NCBI RefSeq assembly: GCF_001005085.2
Contig: NZ_LBMU02000055.1
Coordinates: forward strand, 45,551 to 109,550
Source of the DNA: Streptomyces humi
GTDB taxonomy: Bacteria; Actinomycetota; Actinomycetes; Streptomycetales; Streptomycetaceae
DNA length: 64,000 nt
Reading direction: 5' to 3'
The position numbers were made by a program, and so were the translations under genes. This document shows, piece by piece, positions 57,171 to 64,000 of this stretch. The notes beneath the pieces were generated by a model. It saw only the letters and a list, made by a program, of their open reading frames with translations. It did not search any database and had not been told where the DNA came from. Position 1 is the stretch's first letter. Every line of letters starts with the position of its first letter.

Positions 57171-57800
57171 ATGCCCGGACTGCCGGCCGACCTCGGAGCC
57201 GACCTCCGGATCCTCGCCGCGCCGATGGCCGGCGGACCGAGTACGACGTCACTCGTCCTGGCGGCCGCCCGGGCCGGTGGCCTCGGATTCCTGGCCGGCG
57301 GCTGCCAGAGCCCGCAGGCGCTGGCCGGGCAGATCCACACCATGCGCACGGAAGACGGGGCGTTCGGCGTCAACCAGTTCGTCCCCGACCCGGTGCGAGT
57401 GTCCGACGAGGCCTACCGGCGTTACGCCCGCGAGGTGCGGGCGGAGGCCGAACACTACGGCCTGGCCTTGCCCGAGGCGCCGATCGAGGACGACGACCAC
57501 TGGACCGACAAGATCGACTTGCTGGTCTCCTCGCCTGTGCCGTGCTTCACCTTCGGCATCCCGGCCCGTGCGGTCGTCAGCGCGCTGCGCAAGGCCGGGA
57601 GCACCGTCGTGCAGTCCGTCACAACGGTCGACGAAGCCCGCCGAGCAGCCGCTCACGGGATGGACACGCTGATCGTCCCGGCTCGATCCGGCCTTCGAAG
57701 GAACCGTGGTTCTGTGGGCCGGGACCGGTCACCGCGAGGCGAGGGCCGAACCGTCCGCTACCACCTTCGAGCGGCTGTCCGGCCTGCTGCGAGGCCAGTC
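57171..57800 (+). pseudogene. Nitronate monooxygenase with internal deletion
   Basis: The first 170 codons are a good nitronate monooxygenase N-terminus (LRILAAPMAGGPSTTSLVLA; GGLGFLAGGCQSPQALAGQI; SFGIPARAVVSALRKAG-like region; AAHGMDTLIV). Directly after LIV, where the catalytic GGHRG segment should follow, the frame changes. The normal C-terminal end VVLWAGTGHREARAEPSATT appears in another frame from about 57699. Roughly 130-180 codons, including the active-site His, are gone. AAGGAG stands before ATG 57171. Certainly inactive as an oxygenase. Confidence 0.8.
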
Positions 57801-57832
57801 CACGGCGCCTCCGCAGCCGCTCGGCGCTCCGC

Positions 57833-57847
57833 TAGACGACTGGTCTA
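57833..57847. promoter_or_regulatory. NemR-type operator before the tetR gene
   Basis: TAGACGACTGGTCTA has TAGAC/GTCTA arms and shares ACTGGTCTACTC with the site at 58518, 23 bases before the regulator start. Confidence 0.55.
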
Positions 57848-57869
57848 CTCGGGAGCTATCGTTTTCCGC

Positions 57870-58463
57870 ATGCCAGTCGCCACGCGCACCACGGACACCC
57901 GTCGGGCCATCCTCGACACCGCCCAGCGGATCATGGCCCACAAGGGCTATTCGGCTGTCGGTATCAACGAGGTGCTCGCGGAGGCCGGTGTTCCGAAAGG
58001 GTCCTTCTATCACTACTTCCCCTCGAAGGACGCCTTCGGTGAAGCGATCCTGAAGAGCTACTTCGCGGACTACCTCACGGACATGGACCGCGTCCTCGCC
58101 GGCTCCGGCCGGTCGGCTGCCGAGCGGCTGATGGCCTACTGGCAGCAGTGGCGCGAGACGCAGAGCCTCGAGGAGTGCCAGGGCAAGTGCCTGGCCGTGA
58201 AACTCGGCGCCGAGGTCGCGGACCTGTCCGAGTCGATGCGCCTGGCTCTGAAGGAAGGTACGAGCGCCGTCGTCGCCCGCGTCGAGCGGACGATCACCGA
58301 CGGCCTGGAGGAGGGCTCCCTCTCGGTCGACGGCGACGCTCACGACGTCGCACAGGTCCTGTACGACATGTGGCTCGGCGCGAGCGTCATGGCGAAGATC
58401 CATCGCAGCCCGGCCCCGCTCGACACCGTCACGGAGGCGACCCGCAGGCTTCTGCACCTGTAG
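57870..58463 (+). CDS. NemR-like TetR repressor (electrophile sensor)
   Basis: 197 residues. The HTH is KGYSAVGINEVLAEAGVPKG followed by SFYHYFPSKDAFGEAIL. The effector domain (CLAVKLGAEVADLSESMRLA; VLYDMWLGASVMAKIHRSPA) runs closely parallel to E. coli NemR, including the Cys in KCLAVKL at the place of the redox-sensing Cys106. NemR represses detoxification genes until reactive chlorine, quinones or methylglyoxal oxidise it. Matching operators lie before this gene and before the DJ-1-like gene. The start ATG 57870 is set by the HTH position. A terminator follows the stop. Confidence 0.9.
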   Translation: MPVATRTTDTRRAILDTAQRIMAHKGYSAVGINEVLAEAGVPKGSFYHYFPSKDAFGEAILKSYFADYLTDMDRVLAGSGRSAAERLMAYWQQWRETQSLEECQGKCLAVKLGAEVADLSESMRLALKEGTSAVVARVERTITDGLEEGSLSVDGDAHDVAQVLYDMWLGASVMAKIHRSPAPLDTVTEATRRLLHL

Positions 58464-58474
58464 CCGGCCCCCAC

Positions 58475-58497
58475 CCCGTGACCGCTCCGGTCACGGG
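58475..58497 (+). terminator. Hairpin after the NemR-like gene
   Basis: CCCGTGACCG and CGGTCACGGG, perfect 10-bp stem with a 3-base loop, 11 bases after the stop and 21 bases before the next operator. Confidence 0.65.
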
Positions 58498-58517
58498 ACC
58501 CCGTTCACCCATCACAA

Positions 58518-58531
58518 GTAGACTGGTCTAC
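58518..58531. promoter_or_regulatory. NemR-type operator before the DJ-1-like gene
   Basis: GTAGACTGGTCTAC is a palindrome with 6-bp arms and a two-base centre, 19 bases before the ATG. It matches the site before the regulator gene. Confidence 0.7.
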
Positions 58532-58549
58532 TCACTCGAGGAGAGTGTC

Positions 58550-59236
58550 ATGAAGGTCCTGATCGTTCTCACCTCACACGACGAGCTGGGGGACACCGGC
58601 GTCAAGACCGGGTTCTGGCTGGAGGAGCTGGCCGCGCCCTACTACCGCTTCAGGGAGGCCGGCTGGGAGATCACGCTCGCCTCGCCGAAGGGCGGCCAGC
58701 CGCCCCTGGACCCCAAGAGCAACGAGCCCGGGTTCCAGACCGACGACACCCGGCGCTTCGAGGCCGACCCGGAGGCGACCAAGGCACTGGCGGACACCGT
58801 GCGCCTCGACTCGGTCTCGGCCGGCGACTTCGACGCGGTCTTCTACCCCGGCGGGCACGGACCGCTGTGGGACCTGGCCGAGGACACCGTCTCCGCCCGG
58901 CTGATCGAGACCACCCTCCGCTCCGGCAGGCCGGTGGGGCTGGTGTGCCACGCCCCCGGCGTCCTGCGGCACACGGTCAACGAGGACGGGACCCCGCTGG
59001 TGGCGGGTAAGAAGGTCACCGGATTCGCCAACTCCGAGGAGGAGGCCGTCCAGCTCACCGACATCGTCCCCTTCCTGGTCGAGGACGAGCTCACCAAGCT
59101 CGGCGGCGTCTACTCCAAGACCGGCGACTGGCAGCCCTATGTCCTTACAGACGGTCTGCTGATCACCGGGCAGAACCCTGCCTCCTCGGCTCCCGCTGCC
59201 GACGCCCTGATCGAGCTGGTCACCCAGGCCGGCTGA
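58550..59236 (+). CDS. DJ-1/PfpI-family protein (Hsp31-like glyoxalase III type)
   Basis: 228 residues of the DJ-1/PfpI superfamily in the Hsp31 arrangement. The acidic residue is in VKTGFWLEELAAPYYRF, and the nucleophile Cys in GLVCHAPGVLRH, after YPGGHGPLWDL. Such proteins convert methylglyoxal to lactate without glutathione or act as protein/DNA deglycases. GAGGAGAG precedes the ATG. Its operator matches that of the NemR-like repressor just upstream; E. coli NemR likewise controls a glyoxalase. A terminator follows. Confidence 0.92.
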   Translation: MKVLIVLTSHDELGDTGVKTGFWLEELAAPYYRFREAGWEITLASPKGGQPPLDPKSNEPGFQTDDTRRFEADPEATKALADTVRLDSVSAGDFDAVFYPGGHGPLWDLAEDTVSARLIETTLRSGRPVGLVCHAPGVLRHTVNEDGTPLVAGKKVTGFANSEEEAVQLTDIVPFLVEDELTKLGGVYSKTGDWQPYVLTDGLLITGQNPASSAPAADALIELVTQAG

Positions 59237-59280
59237 TGACCGCCTGCGTCGTCGTGCTGAGCGCACGCGTGACGGACCCG

Positions 59281-59309
59281 TCCGAGCCGGCTCCCCCCGC
59301 CGGCTCGGA
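59281..59309 (+). terminator. Terminator after the DJ-1-like gene
   Basis: TCCGAGCCGGC and GCCGGCTCGGA form a perfect 11-bp stem with a 7-base loop, 44 bases after the stop. The rest of 59237-59586 holds no supported gene. Confidence 0.75.
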
Positions 59310-59586
59310 CGGGCGGCCCCGGGGCGGCCACCAGGTGACCCCCGTCGCCGACCGCCGAGCGGTCCTCTCAGTCGCGCTGGAGCGGCGGGCGCGCAGCCAG
59401 GTCAGGACCTCCCTGGACGTGCTCGTCCGACGGGAAGACCGGTGAGAAGGCGTGCCCACCGGCCCGCGCGTCCTGTACTCGAACGGCACCGAGGACCAGG
59501 CCGTGGCCCGTGGTCCCGGTGGAACCTCTCCGTGGCGGGCCACGTCCTCCCTGCTGAAGATCATGGGCACAAGGGGAGGACACGAA

Positions 59587-59829
59587 GTGAGTGACCCTGA
59601 GCGAGGCCGGCACACCGAAACCACGCCCGCGGGAGACGCTCCGCGGTGGGCCGGGCTGAGGCCGGCCGGAGGAGTGGTCCTCGCCGTGAGCGGGGCGGCG
59701 CTGCTCCTGTGGCTCGTCCTGCGTGGAGGCACGGCCGACCACGACTGGGCCCGCTACTACGGGGCCGGCAAGATCCTGGCCATCGGCTGCGTCCTCGTCG
59801 GTACGACGCTCCTGACCCGCCGCCGCTGA
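59587..59829 (+). CDS. Small two-span membrane protein
   Basis: 80 residues: a polar start (SDPERGRHTETTPAGD), then two hydrophobic helices (PAGGVVLAVSGAALLLWLVL; GAGKILAIGCVLVGTTLL) and RRR at the end. GTG 59587 follows GGAGGA at a good distance; the longer frame to 59452 is not convincing. Function unknown; similar small envelope proteins are common in actinomycetes. Confidence 0.65.
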   Translation: MSDPERGRHTETTPAGDAPRWAGLRPAGGVVLAVSGAALLLWLVLRGGTADHDWARYYGAGKILAIGCVLVGTTLLTRRR

Positions 59830-59873
59830 ACAGCCCTCCCCGGCACGCCCGTGCGGTCCCGGCCACGGTGTGA

Positions 59874-59912
59874 CAGACGCCCGCCCCTGATGTCGGCAGG
59901 AGCAGGCGTCTG
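59874..59912. terminator. Imperfect hairpin between convergent membrane-protein genes
   Basis: CAGACGCC and GGCGTCTG arms with an inner CCTG/CAGG pair, between stops of convergent genes, so probably bidirectional. Confidence 0.55.
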
Positions 59913-59968
59913 TGATGCACTGATCCGGCCTGGACCGGCCGTCGCCGCTTCGTCCCGTTGGCCGGCTG

Positions 59969-60655
59969 TCATGCCGGAACGTCTTTGGTTTCCGCGTTCG
60001 CTTCGGCCTGTCCGTCGTCTTCGTCGCCGGCCGGTGAGGCGACGCCCTGACAGATCGCCAACGCCAGGAACAGGACCTCGACGCCCGCGGCGATGCCGGC
60101 CAACCGGAACTTCCCCGAACCCGTCGTGGGCGTGCCCAGCAGCACCGGGATCTTCCCACGGGGATCCACGGTGACGGTGATGGTCTGGCCGGCCTTCAGG
60201 CCGTCCCCGGTCACCACGCCCGGTAGTGGCTGTCCTGACGGATCGTCCAGGTCCGCGACGTGAGTCGGCGCATCGGCGCCCTGGTCGACCCAGTACACCT
60301 TGGCCACCGTCGCCCGCTCCACCCGGCCGTCGGCGTGCAGCACCCGCTGGTCCAGGCCCGAAATGGTCAGGTGCATCACGACCAGAGCAGCGACGGGCAC
60401 CACGATCATCGCCGCGACGGCCCAGCCCTTGGGCTCGTCCATGTCCGGCACCAACAGCGCGAGGAGAAAGAAGGAGAGGAGATAGAGCGCCGGATACAGG
60501 AGCAACGTCAGCCAGATGTTCTGCGTGATGTGCAGAAGGACACCGACGCCGGCCTCGACGCCCAGGAAAACCACCGTCGAACGCACCAGCAGCAGAGCGG
60601 CCACGCCCATCGGACGGCCCCACGTCACCATTCGTCCCGCCACAACACCCCCCAC
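59969..60655 (-). CDS. Membrane protein, DUF3592-like, unknown function
   Basis: 228 residues with three N-terminal hydrophobic segments (ALLLVRSTVVFLGVEAGVGV; LYPALYLLSFFLLALLV; AVAAMIVVPVAALVVMHLTI), a soluble beta-rich part (RATVAKVYWVDQGADAPTHV; GLKAGQTITVTVDPRGKIPV) and a last span. The layout recalls DUF3592-type proteins, where the middle part resembles an OB-like fold. GTG 60655 is the open-frame start; ATG 60631 is possible. Common in Streptomyces, role unknown. Confidence 0.7.
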   Translation of the reverse strand: MGGVVAGRMVTWGRPMGVAALLLVRSTVVFLGVEAGVGVLLHITQNIWLTLLLYPALYLLSFFLLALLVPDMDEPKGWAVAAMIVVPVAALVVMHLTISGLDQRVLHADGRVERATVAKVYWVDQGADAPTHVADLDDPSGQPLPGVVTGDGLKAGQTITVTVDPRGKIPVLLGTPTTGSGKFRLAGIAAGVEVLFLALAICQGVASPAGDEDDGQAEANAETKDVPA

Positions 60656-61199
60656 GCCATCGAATGTTCCACGTCAACCCGCAGCCAGGAAGCGCGAACC
60701 GACCCCCTTTCGCGCGCCCGTTCGACGTCCATGGAACAGTGCACCACCGACCTCGGTGACTACAAGCCTTGTCGACAAGTGCCTTCACGCGCACAGCCGT
60801 TCACGCCCGACGGTCCCCGAAGCCCGCACGAGTCAGCGGCGTCGCTGGTCGGCGCGCGGTTCGAAGTCGCCGTAGCTGTCGTCGACCGGGTTGACGGTGA
60901 CCCCGGGGTGGATGATGCGGATCGACTCGGCCTCGTCCTCGTTGCCCCAGGGCCGAACATCATCGCGGCACCGATCCGAAGGAGGTGCGGTCACAGAGGC
61001 GCGGTCACCTGGCTCAGCCGGGCCTAGGTCCGACTGGGCCACCTTGGCCGGGCGCAGGGGCGGTTCGAGGAGAAAGACTGGTGGGGCGCGGTCAGGTCGC
61101 CGGAAGAACCGCCCAGGAGCCGCGCCCCCTGAAGGGGACACCGGTCTTCGGCGGTACCCGCCGCCCCGGCGTCTCCGTCCCGTCGTGAGAGGAATCGGC
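60656..61199. other. Intergenic stretch with a possible gene remnant
   Basis: On the minus strand 60833 to about 60955 encodes EDEAESIRIIHPGVTVNPVD then DSYGDFEPRADQRRR before a stop, with codon use like a real C-terminus but no upstream domain. CTTGTCGACAAG at 60768-60779 is a perfect palindrome. I see no intact gene. Confidence 0.35.
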
Positions 61200-61670
61200 A
61201 TGACCGACGCCGTTGCCCAGCGCAACCTTGACAACACGCTGCTGCTGCTCCAGGAGGCGATGCCCCAGGGCGACTTCGACCTCATCCGCTCGCTGGTGAC
61301 TCCGGACGCTCCGATCCGCCGGGCCGGCTTCGCGGACCTGTACGCGCTCACCGGGGACGCGATCCCGCAGAGCGGCAACTTCGTGGAATGGCTGGAGGCG
61401 GGCTGGAAGGTGCTGTCCGCAGCACTGACCGACCAGACCGCGCAGGCCCGCGACATCGTGGCCTCCGGTAACACCGTCATGCTCCAGTTCCGCATGACCG
61501 CTCTGCACTCCGGCACGTTCGCCGGTGCCCCGGCCACGGGCCGGCGCGTGGAGTGGGAGGAGATCGGCGTGCTGCACTTCGACGACGAGGGCAAGATCAC
61601 CGACCTGTGGTTCATGTGCCAAGAGCTGAGCCTCGCCGAGCAGATCGGCTACAGGACGCGGCTGAGCTGA
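61200..61670 (+). CDS. SnoaL-like ester-cyclase-type protein
   Basis: 156 residues with the NTF2 fold order: DNTLLLLQEAMPQGDFDLIR, the middle WLEAGWKVLSAALTDQTAQA, then ARDIVASGNTVMLQFRMTAL and VEWEEIGVLHFDDEGKITDL. Matches the SnoaL polyketide-cyclase-like group that acts on small molecules, often without known substrate. GAGAGGAA lies before the ATG. Convergent with the arginase-like gene. Confidence 0.88.
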   Translation: MTDAVAQRNLDNTLLLLQEAMPQGDFDLIRSLVTPDAPIRRAGFADLYALTGDAIPQSGNFVEWLEAGWKVLSAALTDQTAQARDIVASGNTVMLQFRMTALHSGTFAGAPATGRRVEWEEIGVLHFDDEGKITDLWFMCQELSLAEQIGYRTRLS

Positions 61671-61731
61671 CTCACGGCCCATGCCGTCCCGTGCTCGCCT
61701 GCGTCGGCTCCCAGGGGCCGCGCATGGCAGG

Positions 61732-62649
61732 TCATCCGTGCTGGAGCAGAGGGAAGCCGCTGACGATCCGCTGGAGGTGCATGACCTGCCGGGGAACGAA
61801 CTCGGCGATCGTGAGACCGACGACGTCCGCCGCTTCGCCGATGTCGGCGACGATGCGCCGTACCTCGCTGCTGGTGAGCCCGCCCGGTACGAACCCGAGC
61901 CCGAGGCCGGCCTCGTCGCTGTCGATGGTGTCAACGTCGAAGTGGACGGCGACGCGGGTGCAGCCGGTGGCCCGCACCCAGTCGAGGAGGGGCTCGGTGG
62001 AGGCCCGCAACCGGTCGGGGCTGTAGGACCGGATGCCCCAGGCGGCGATGTTGGGGAAGTCGTCGTCGGTCCACTCGTGCAGCCCCACCAGGGCGAGGCG
62101 GTCCGCGGCCACGGTGGCCGGCAGCAGCCCCTGCACGTCGGGGTCGCCGTGGCCGGTGAGAGCGGCGACGGCCATCGCGTGGTAGCCCTTGTACGCGCTG
62201 TCCGGGGTGCCGATGTCGGGGTGCGAGTCGATCCAGATGACGGCCAGGTCGTCGCCGTAGCGGTGGGCGAGTGCGGCGAACGGGGCGACGCTGACCGCGC
62301 ACTCGCCGCCGAGCGTGGTGATCCGCGCCGGATCGTGACGGCGGATCACCTCCAGGGCACTCGCGAGCTGCTTCAGCACCACCGCCTTGGCCTCGACTCC
62401 GTCGCGCTCCTCCAGGCCGTCGTCGCTCATGGTCACGGGGACGGTCGCGGTGGGGCCCTGGTGCGGCGGCAGGACCGCTTCGAGCACCGTGGTGCCGACC
62501 GCGTAACCACGGCGCGCGATGCCGAGCGGGAACTCGGGCGCCAACTCTTCGACCACGGCGGCGCCGGCTCCCTGCCACTGGGGCCACAGGAGACGCAGAT
62601 GGTCGCCCGCGACACGGGACGCGTCGCCGGAAGCGCTGATGTGGCTCAT
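61732..62649 (-). CDS. Arginase/agmatinase-superfamily protein
   Basis: 305 residues of the ureohydrolase fold. Metal motifs are TTLGGECAVSVAPFAALAHR, AVIWIDSHPDIGTPDS (D-x-H-x-D) and VHFDVDTIDSDEAG (D-x-D-x-x-D). In the first motif the usual GGDHS is GGEC, so one His ligand is replaced by Cys, which puts true arginase activity in doubt. GGAAACCC precedes the ATG. Downstream of the XRE regulator, 81 bases apart, same direction. Confidence 0.88.
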   Translation of the reverse strand: MSHISASGDASRVAGDHLRLLWPQWQGAGAAVVEELAPEFPLGIARRGYAVGTTVLEAVLPPHQGPTATVPVTMSDDGLEERDGVEAKAVVLKQLASALEVIRRHDPARITTLGGECAVSVAPFAALAHRYGDDLAVIWIDSHPDIGTPDSAYKGYHAMAVAALTGHGDPDVQGLLPATVAADRLALVGLHEWTDDDFPNIAAWGIRSYSPDRLRASTEPLLDWVRATGCTRVAVHFDVDTIDSDEAGLGLGFVPGGLTSSEVRRIVADIGEAADVVGLTIAEFVPRQVMHLQRIVSGFPLLQHG

Positions 62650-62730
62650 GGGTTTCCTTTCACGGGCCGGACGACAGGACGTGAAGGTGAACGAGCACGC
62701 CGGCCCACGTACACGGCCGGCGCGCCTCGG

Positions 62731-63645
62731 TCACTCGGGGTGTGCCGCGGTACCGGGCCGGTCGGCCTGAAACGCGGCGTCGCCGCGGACGGCGGCGGGG
62801 GCGCTCCAGCTGGCGAGGAGCGCGAGGGCCTGCGCGGAGGCGGTGCCGGGTTCCGCGGTGTAGACGCAGACGGTCTGGTCCGGGTCGGCCGGCAGGGCCA
62901 GGGTCTCGTGGTTCAGGGTGAGCTCGCCGACCACCGGGTGCCGGAAGTGCTGGACGCCGTGCGCGCACTGGGCGACCCGGTGGCTGTCCCACCAGGTGCT
63001 GAACTCGGGGACCCTGACGACGGCCTCGCCGATCAGTTCGTTGAGCAGGGCGTCGTCGGGGTGGCGTCCGGCTTCCAGACGCAGGTTGGCCACGACGACC
63101 TGCGCGACCTCGTCCCAGTTCCGGTACAGCTCTCGGGCGGCCGGATCGAACAGGGCGAACCGCGAGAAGCTGCGCTCCCGGTAGGGCAGTGCCTCCCAGT
63201 CGGTGACCAGGGCCTTGGCCAGATGGTTGGCCGCGAGTACGTCGCCGCGGTGGTTGGCGACGAAGGCCGGGGAGACGCTGTCGAGAACGTCCAGCATCCG
63301 GTGGACCTCGGGGCGCACGCGCTGCACGGGCTGGGGGCGGCTGTGCTGCGGCTGCGCGGTACGACTGCGGGTGCGGGCGAGGTCGAAGAGGTGAGAGCGT
63401 TCGTCGGCGTCCAGGCGCAGGGCGTGGGCCACGGCGTCCAGGACGGCCTCGGAGACGTTGGGGTGGCGGCCCTGCTCGAGGCGGGTGTAGTAGTCCGCGC
63501 TCACCCCGGCGAGCTGGGCGACCTCCTCGCGGCGCAGGCCCGGGACCCGGCGGACGCCGATGCCCGGGGGCAGTCCCGCATCGGCCGGGGTCAGGCGGGC
63601 CCGGCGGGTGCGGAGGAAGTCGGCCAGCTCAGCGTTCTGCTCCAT
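62731..63645 (-). CDS. XRE-family regulator with MmyB-like domain
   Basis: 304 residues. HTH at the start (ELADFLRTRRARLTPADAGL; GLRREEVAQLAGVSADYYTR, LEQGRHPNVSEAVLDAVAHA) and the MmyB-type ligand domain (PAFVANHRGDVLAANHLAKA; STWWDSHRVAQCAHGVQHFR; HPVVGELTLNHETLALPADP), which in Streptomyces binds fatty acids or controls neighbouring SDR and detox genes. ATG 63645. It is probably divergent from a gene beginning at the window edge, whose promoter it is likely to control. Confidence 0.93.
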   Translation of the reverse strand: MEQNAELADFLRTRRARLTPADAGLPPGIGVRRVPGLRREEVAQLAGVSADYYTRLEQGRHPNVSEAVLDAVAHALRLDADERSHLFDLARTRSRTAQPQHSRPQPVQRVRPEVHRMLDVLDSVSPAFVANHRGDVLAANHLAKALVTDWEALPYRERSFSRFALFDPAARELYRNWDEVAQVVVANLRLEAGRHPDDALLNELIGEAVVRVPEFSTWWDSHRVAQCAHGVQHFRHPVVGELTLNHETLALPADPDQTVCVYTAEPGTASAQALALLASWSAPAAVRGDAAFQADRPGTAAHPE

Positions 63646-63691
63646 CTCTCCAGTATTCGCGCGTGACGGCGGGTGCGCCGGGGCTCAGGGT

Positions 63692-63721
63692 GGCCCAGCT
63701 GGACCCAGTCTCGGCTGGGCC
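63692..63721. promoter_or_regulatory. 8-bp inverted repeat upstream of the XRE gene
   Basis: GGCCCAGC and GCTGGGCC arms enclose 14 bases, 47 bases before the XRE start. Candidate operator of the regulator for the divergent promoter region. Confidence 0.45.
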
Positions 63722-63875
63722 AGGTTCGGCCCCTGATCCGCTGCGCGGCGGCGCGAACCTGGATCACGCGGCAGTGCCACCCGGCCGGGCCGTCCTGCTC
63801 GCGTGACACGACACAACGCTCCGCGCTCCGGGCAACGCCACGTCCCCGGCCTCGAAGGGACACCTGCCCCCCGCA

Positions 63876-63979
63876 GCAGCAGATCCGACCTACCCACCCC
63901 CCCCGCCGCAGCAGATCCGACCTACCCGCCCCCGACCCGCCCCCCGACCTGCCCACCCCCCCCCGCCGCAGCAGATCCG
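63876..63979. repeat. GC-rich direct repeats before the edge gene
   Basis: GCAGCAGATCCG occurs three times (63876, 63908, 63968), each followed by CGACCTACCC- or CCCGCC-rich runs of up to nine C. The first two copies share 20 more bases. They lie in the leader of the next gene. Confidence 0.75.
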
Positions 63980-63997
63980 CAACGAAACGGAACCACC

Positions 63998-64000
63998 ATG
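63998..64000 (+). CDS. Start codon of the next rightward gene
   Basis: The window ends in ATG, preceded by ACGGAACCACC with a GGA at a plausible ribosome-site distance. Only the first codon is visible, so nothing can be said of the product. Confidence 0.35.

Noticed and set aside
1..64000. CRISPR arrays, tRNA or rRNA genes, prophage
   Set aside because: No regularly spaced repeats with unique spacers, no cloverleaf or rRNA segments, and no phage structural genes were seen by eye.

Overview
The window looks like a chromosomal stretch of a Streptomyces or close relative. GC is very high, codon third positions are almost always G or C, GTG and TTG starts are common, two SsgA-like (sporulation-type) proteins occur, and there are many one-component regulators, secreted proteins and sugar-utilisation genes. 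No rRNA, tRNA, CRISPR array or intact transposon was seen. The only transposon trace is an IS256-type 3' remnant at about 27.2 kb. Several broken or truncated genes (AraC-type sensor, isochorismatase-like stub, nitronate monooxygenase, a duplicated fragment at 20.8 kb) mark this as accessory chromosome-arm DNA.

Left part (1-20 kb): a redox/electrophile-response region. It holds two copies of a CE1758-type flavin monooxygenase (1645-2832 and 16868-17974), one with its FMN-reductase partner (854-1582), two sister MarR regulators, a quinone oxidoreductase, an NmrA-like NAD(P) protein, an AhpD-like protein, a pirin, a GNAT protein, an aromatic-acid-exporter-like membrane protein and a small secreted protein. 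A shared dyad, close to TTGATGCATCAA, lies upstream of almost all of these units (about 2.88, 8.17, 11.2-11.3, 12.56-12.75, 13.77, 14.91, 16.84 and 20.06 kb). I read it as a local MarR regulon. Also here are a large ATP-binding LuxR regulator, a TetR/SDR divergon, two SsgA-like proteins and a HAD phosphatase with a hexanucleotide-encoded Ala-Gln tail.

Middle-left (20-27.5 kb): mostly uncharacterised. An overlapping pair of membrane-anchored proteins (21320-23403) has a decayed partial copy just upstream. Then come a PadR/membrane-protein pair, a secreted lamin-tail protein with a His/Asp/Gly-rich tail, a methyltransferase and the transposase remnant.

Sugar island (27.6-49.4 kb): a secreted beta-helix protein, then a leftward operon of MFS transporter, GH2, a six-hairpin glycosidase-like enzyme and GH43, followed by a LacI regulator and a GH3 glucosidase. 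A palindrome close to ACTGACGCGCGTCAGT stands before the transporter, the lacI gene and the GH3 gene, so these form a LacI regulon. Next are an MMPL exporter and a NarL-type two-component system, then a second, separate unit of TetR, MFS, GH3 and a SnoaL-like protein.

Right part (50-64 kb): small-molecule redox genes and their regulators (SDR, MHS transporter, nitronate monooxygenase, two LysR, tautomerase, metallo-hydrolase). A NemR-like TetR and a DJ-1/Hsp31-like gene carry matching operators. Membrane proteins, a SnoaL-like protein, an arginase-family protein and an XRE/MmyB-type regulator end the window; the last three bases are probably the start codon of the next gene.
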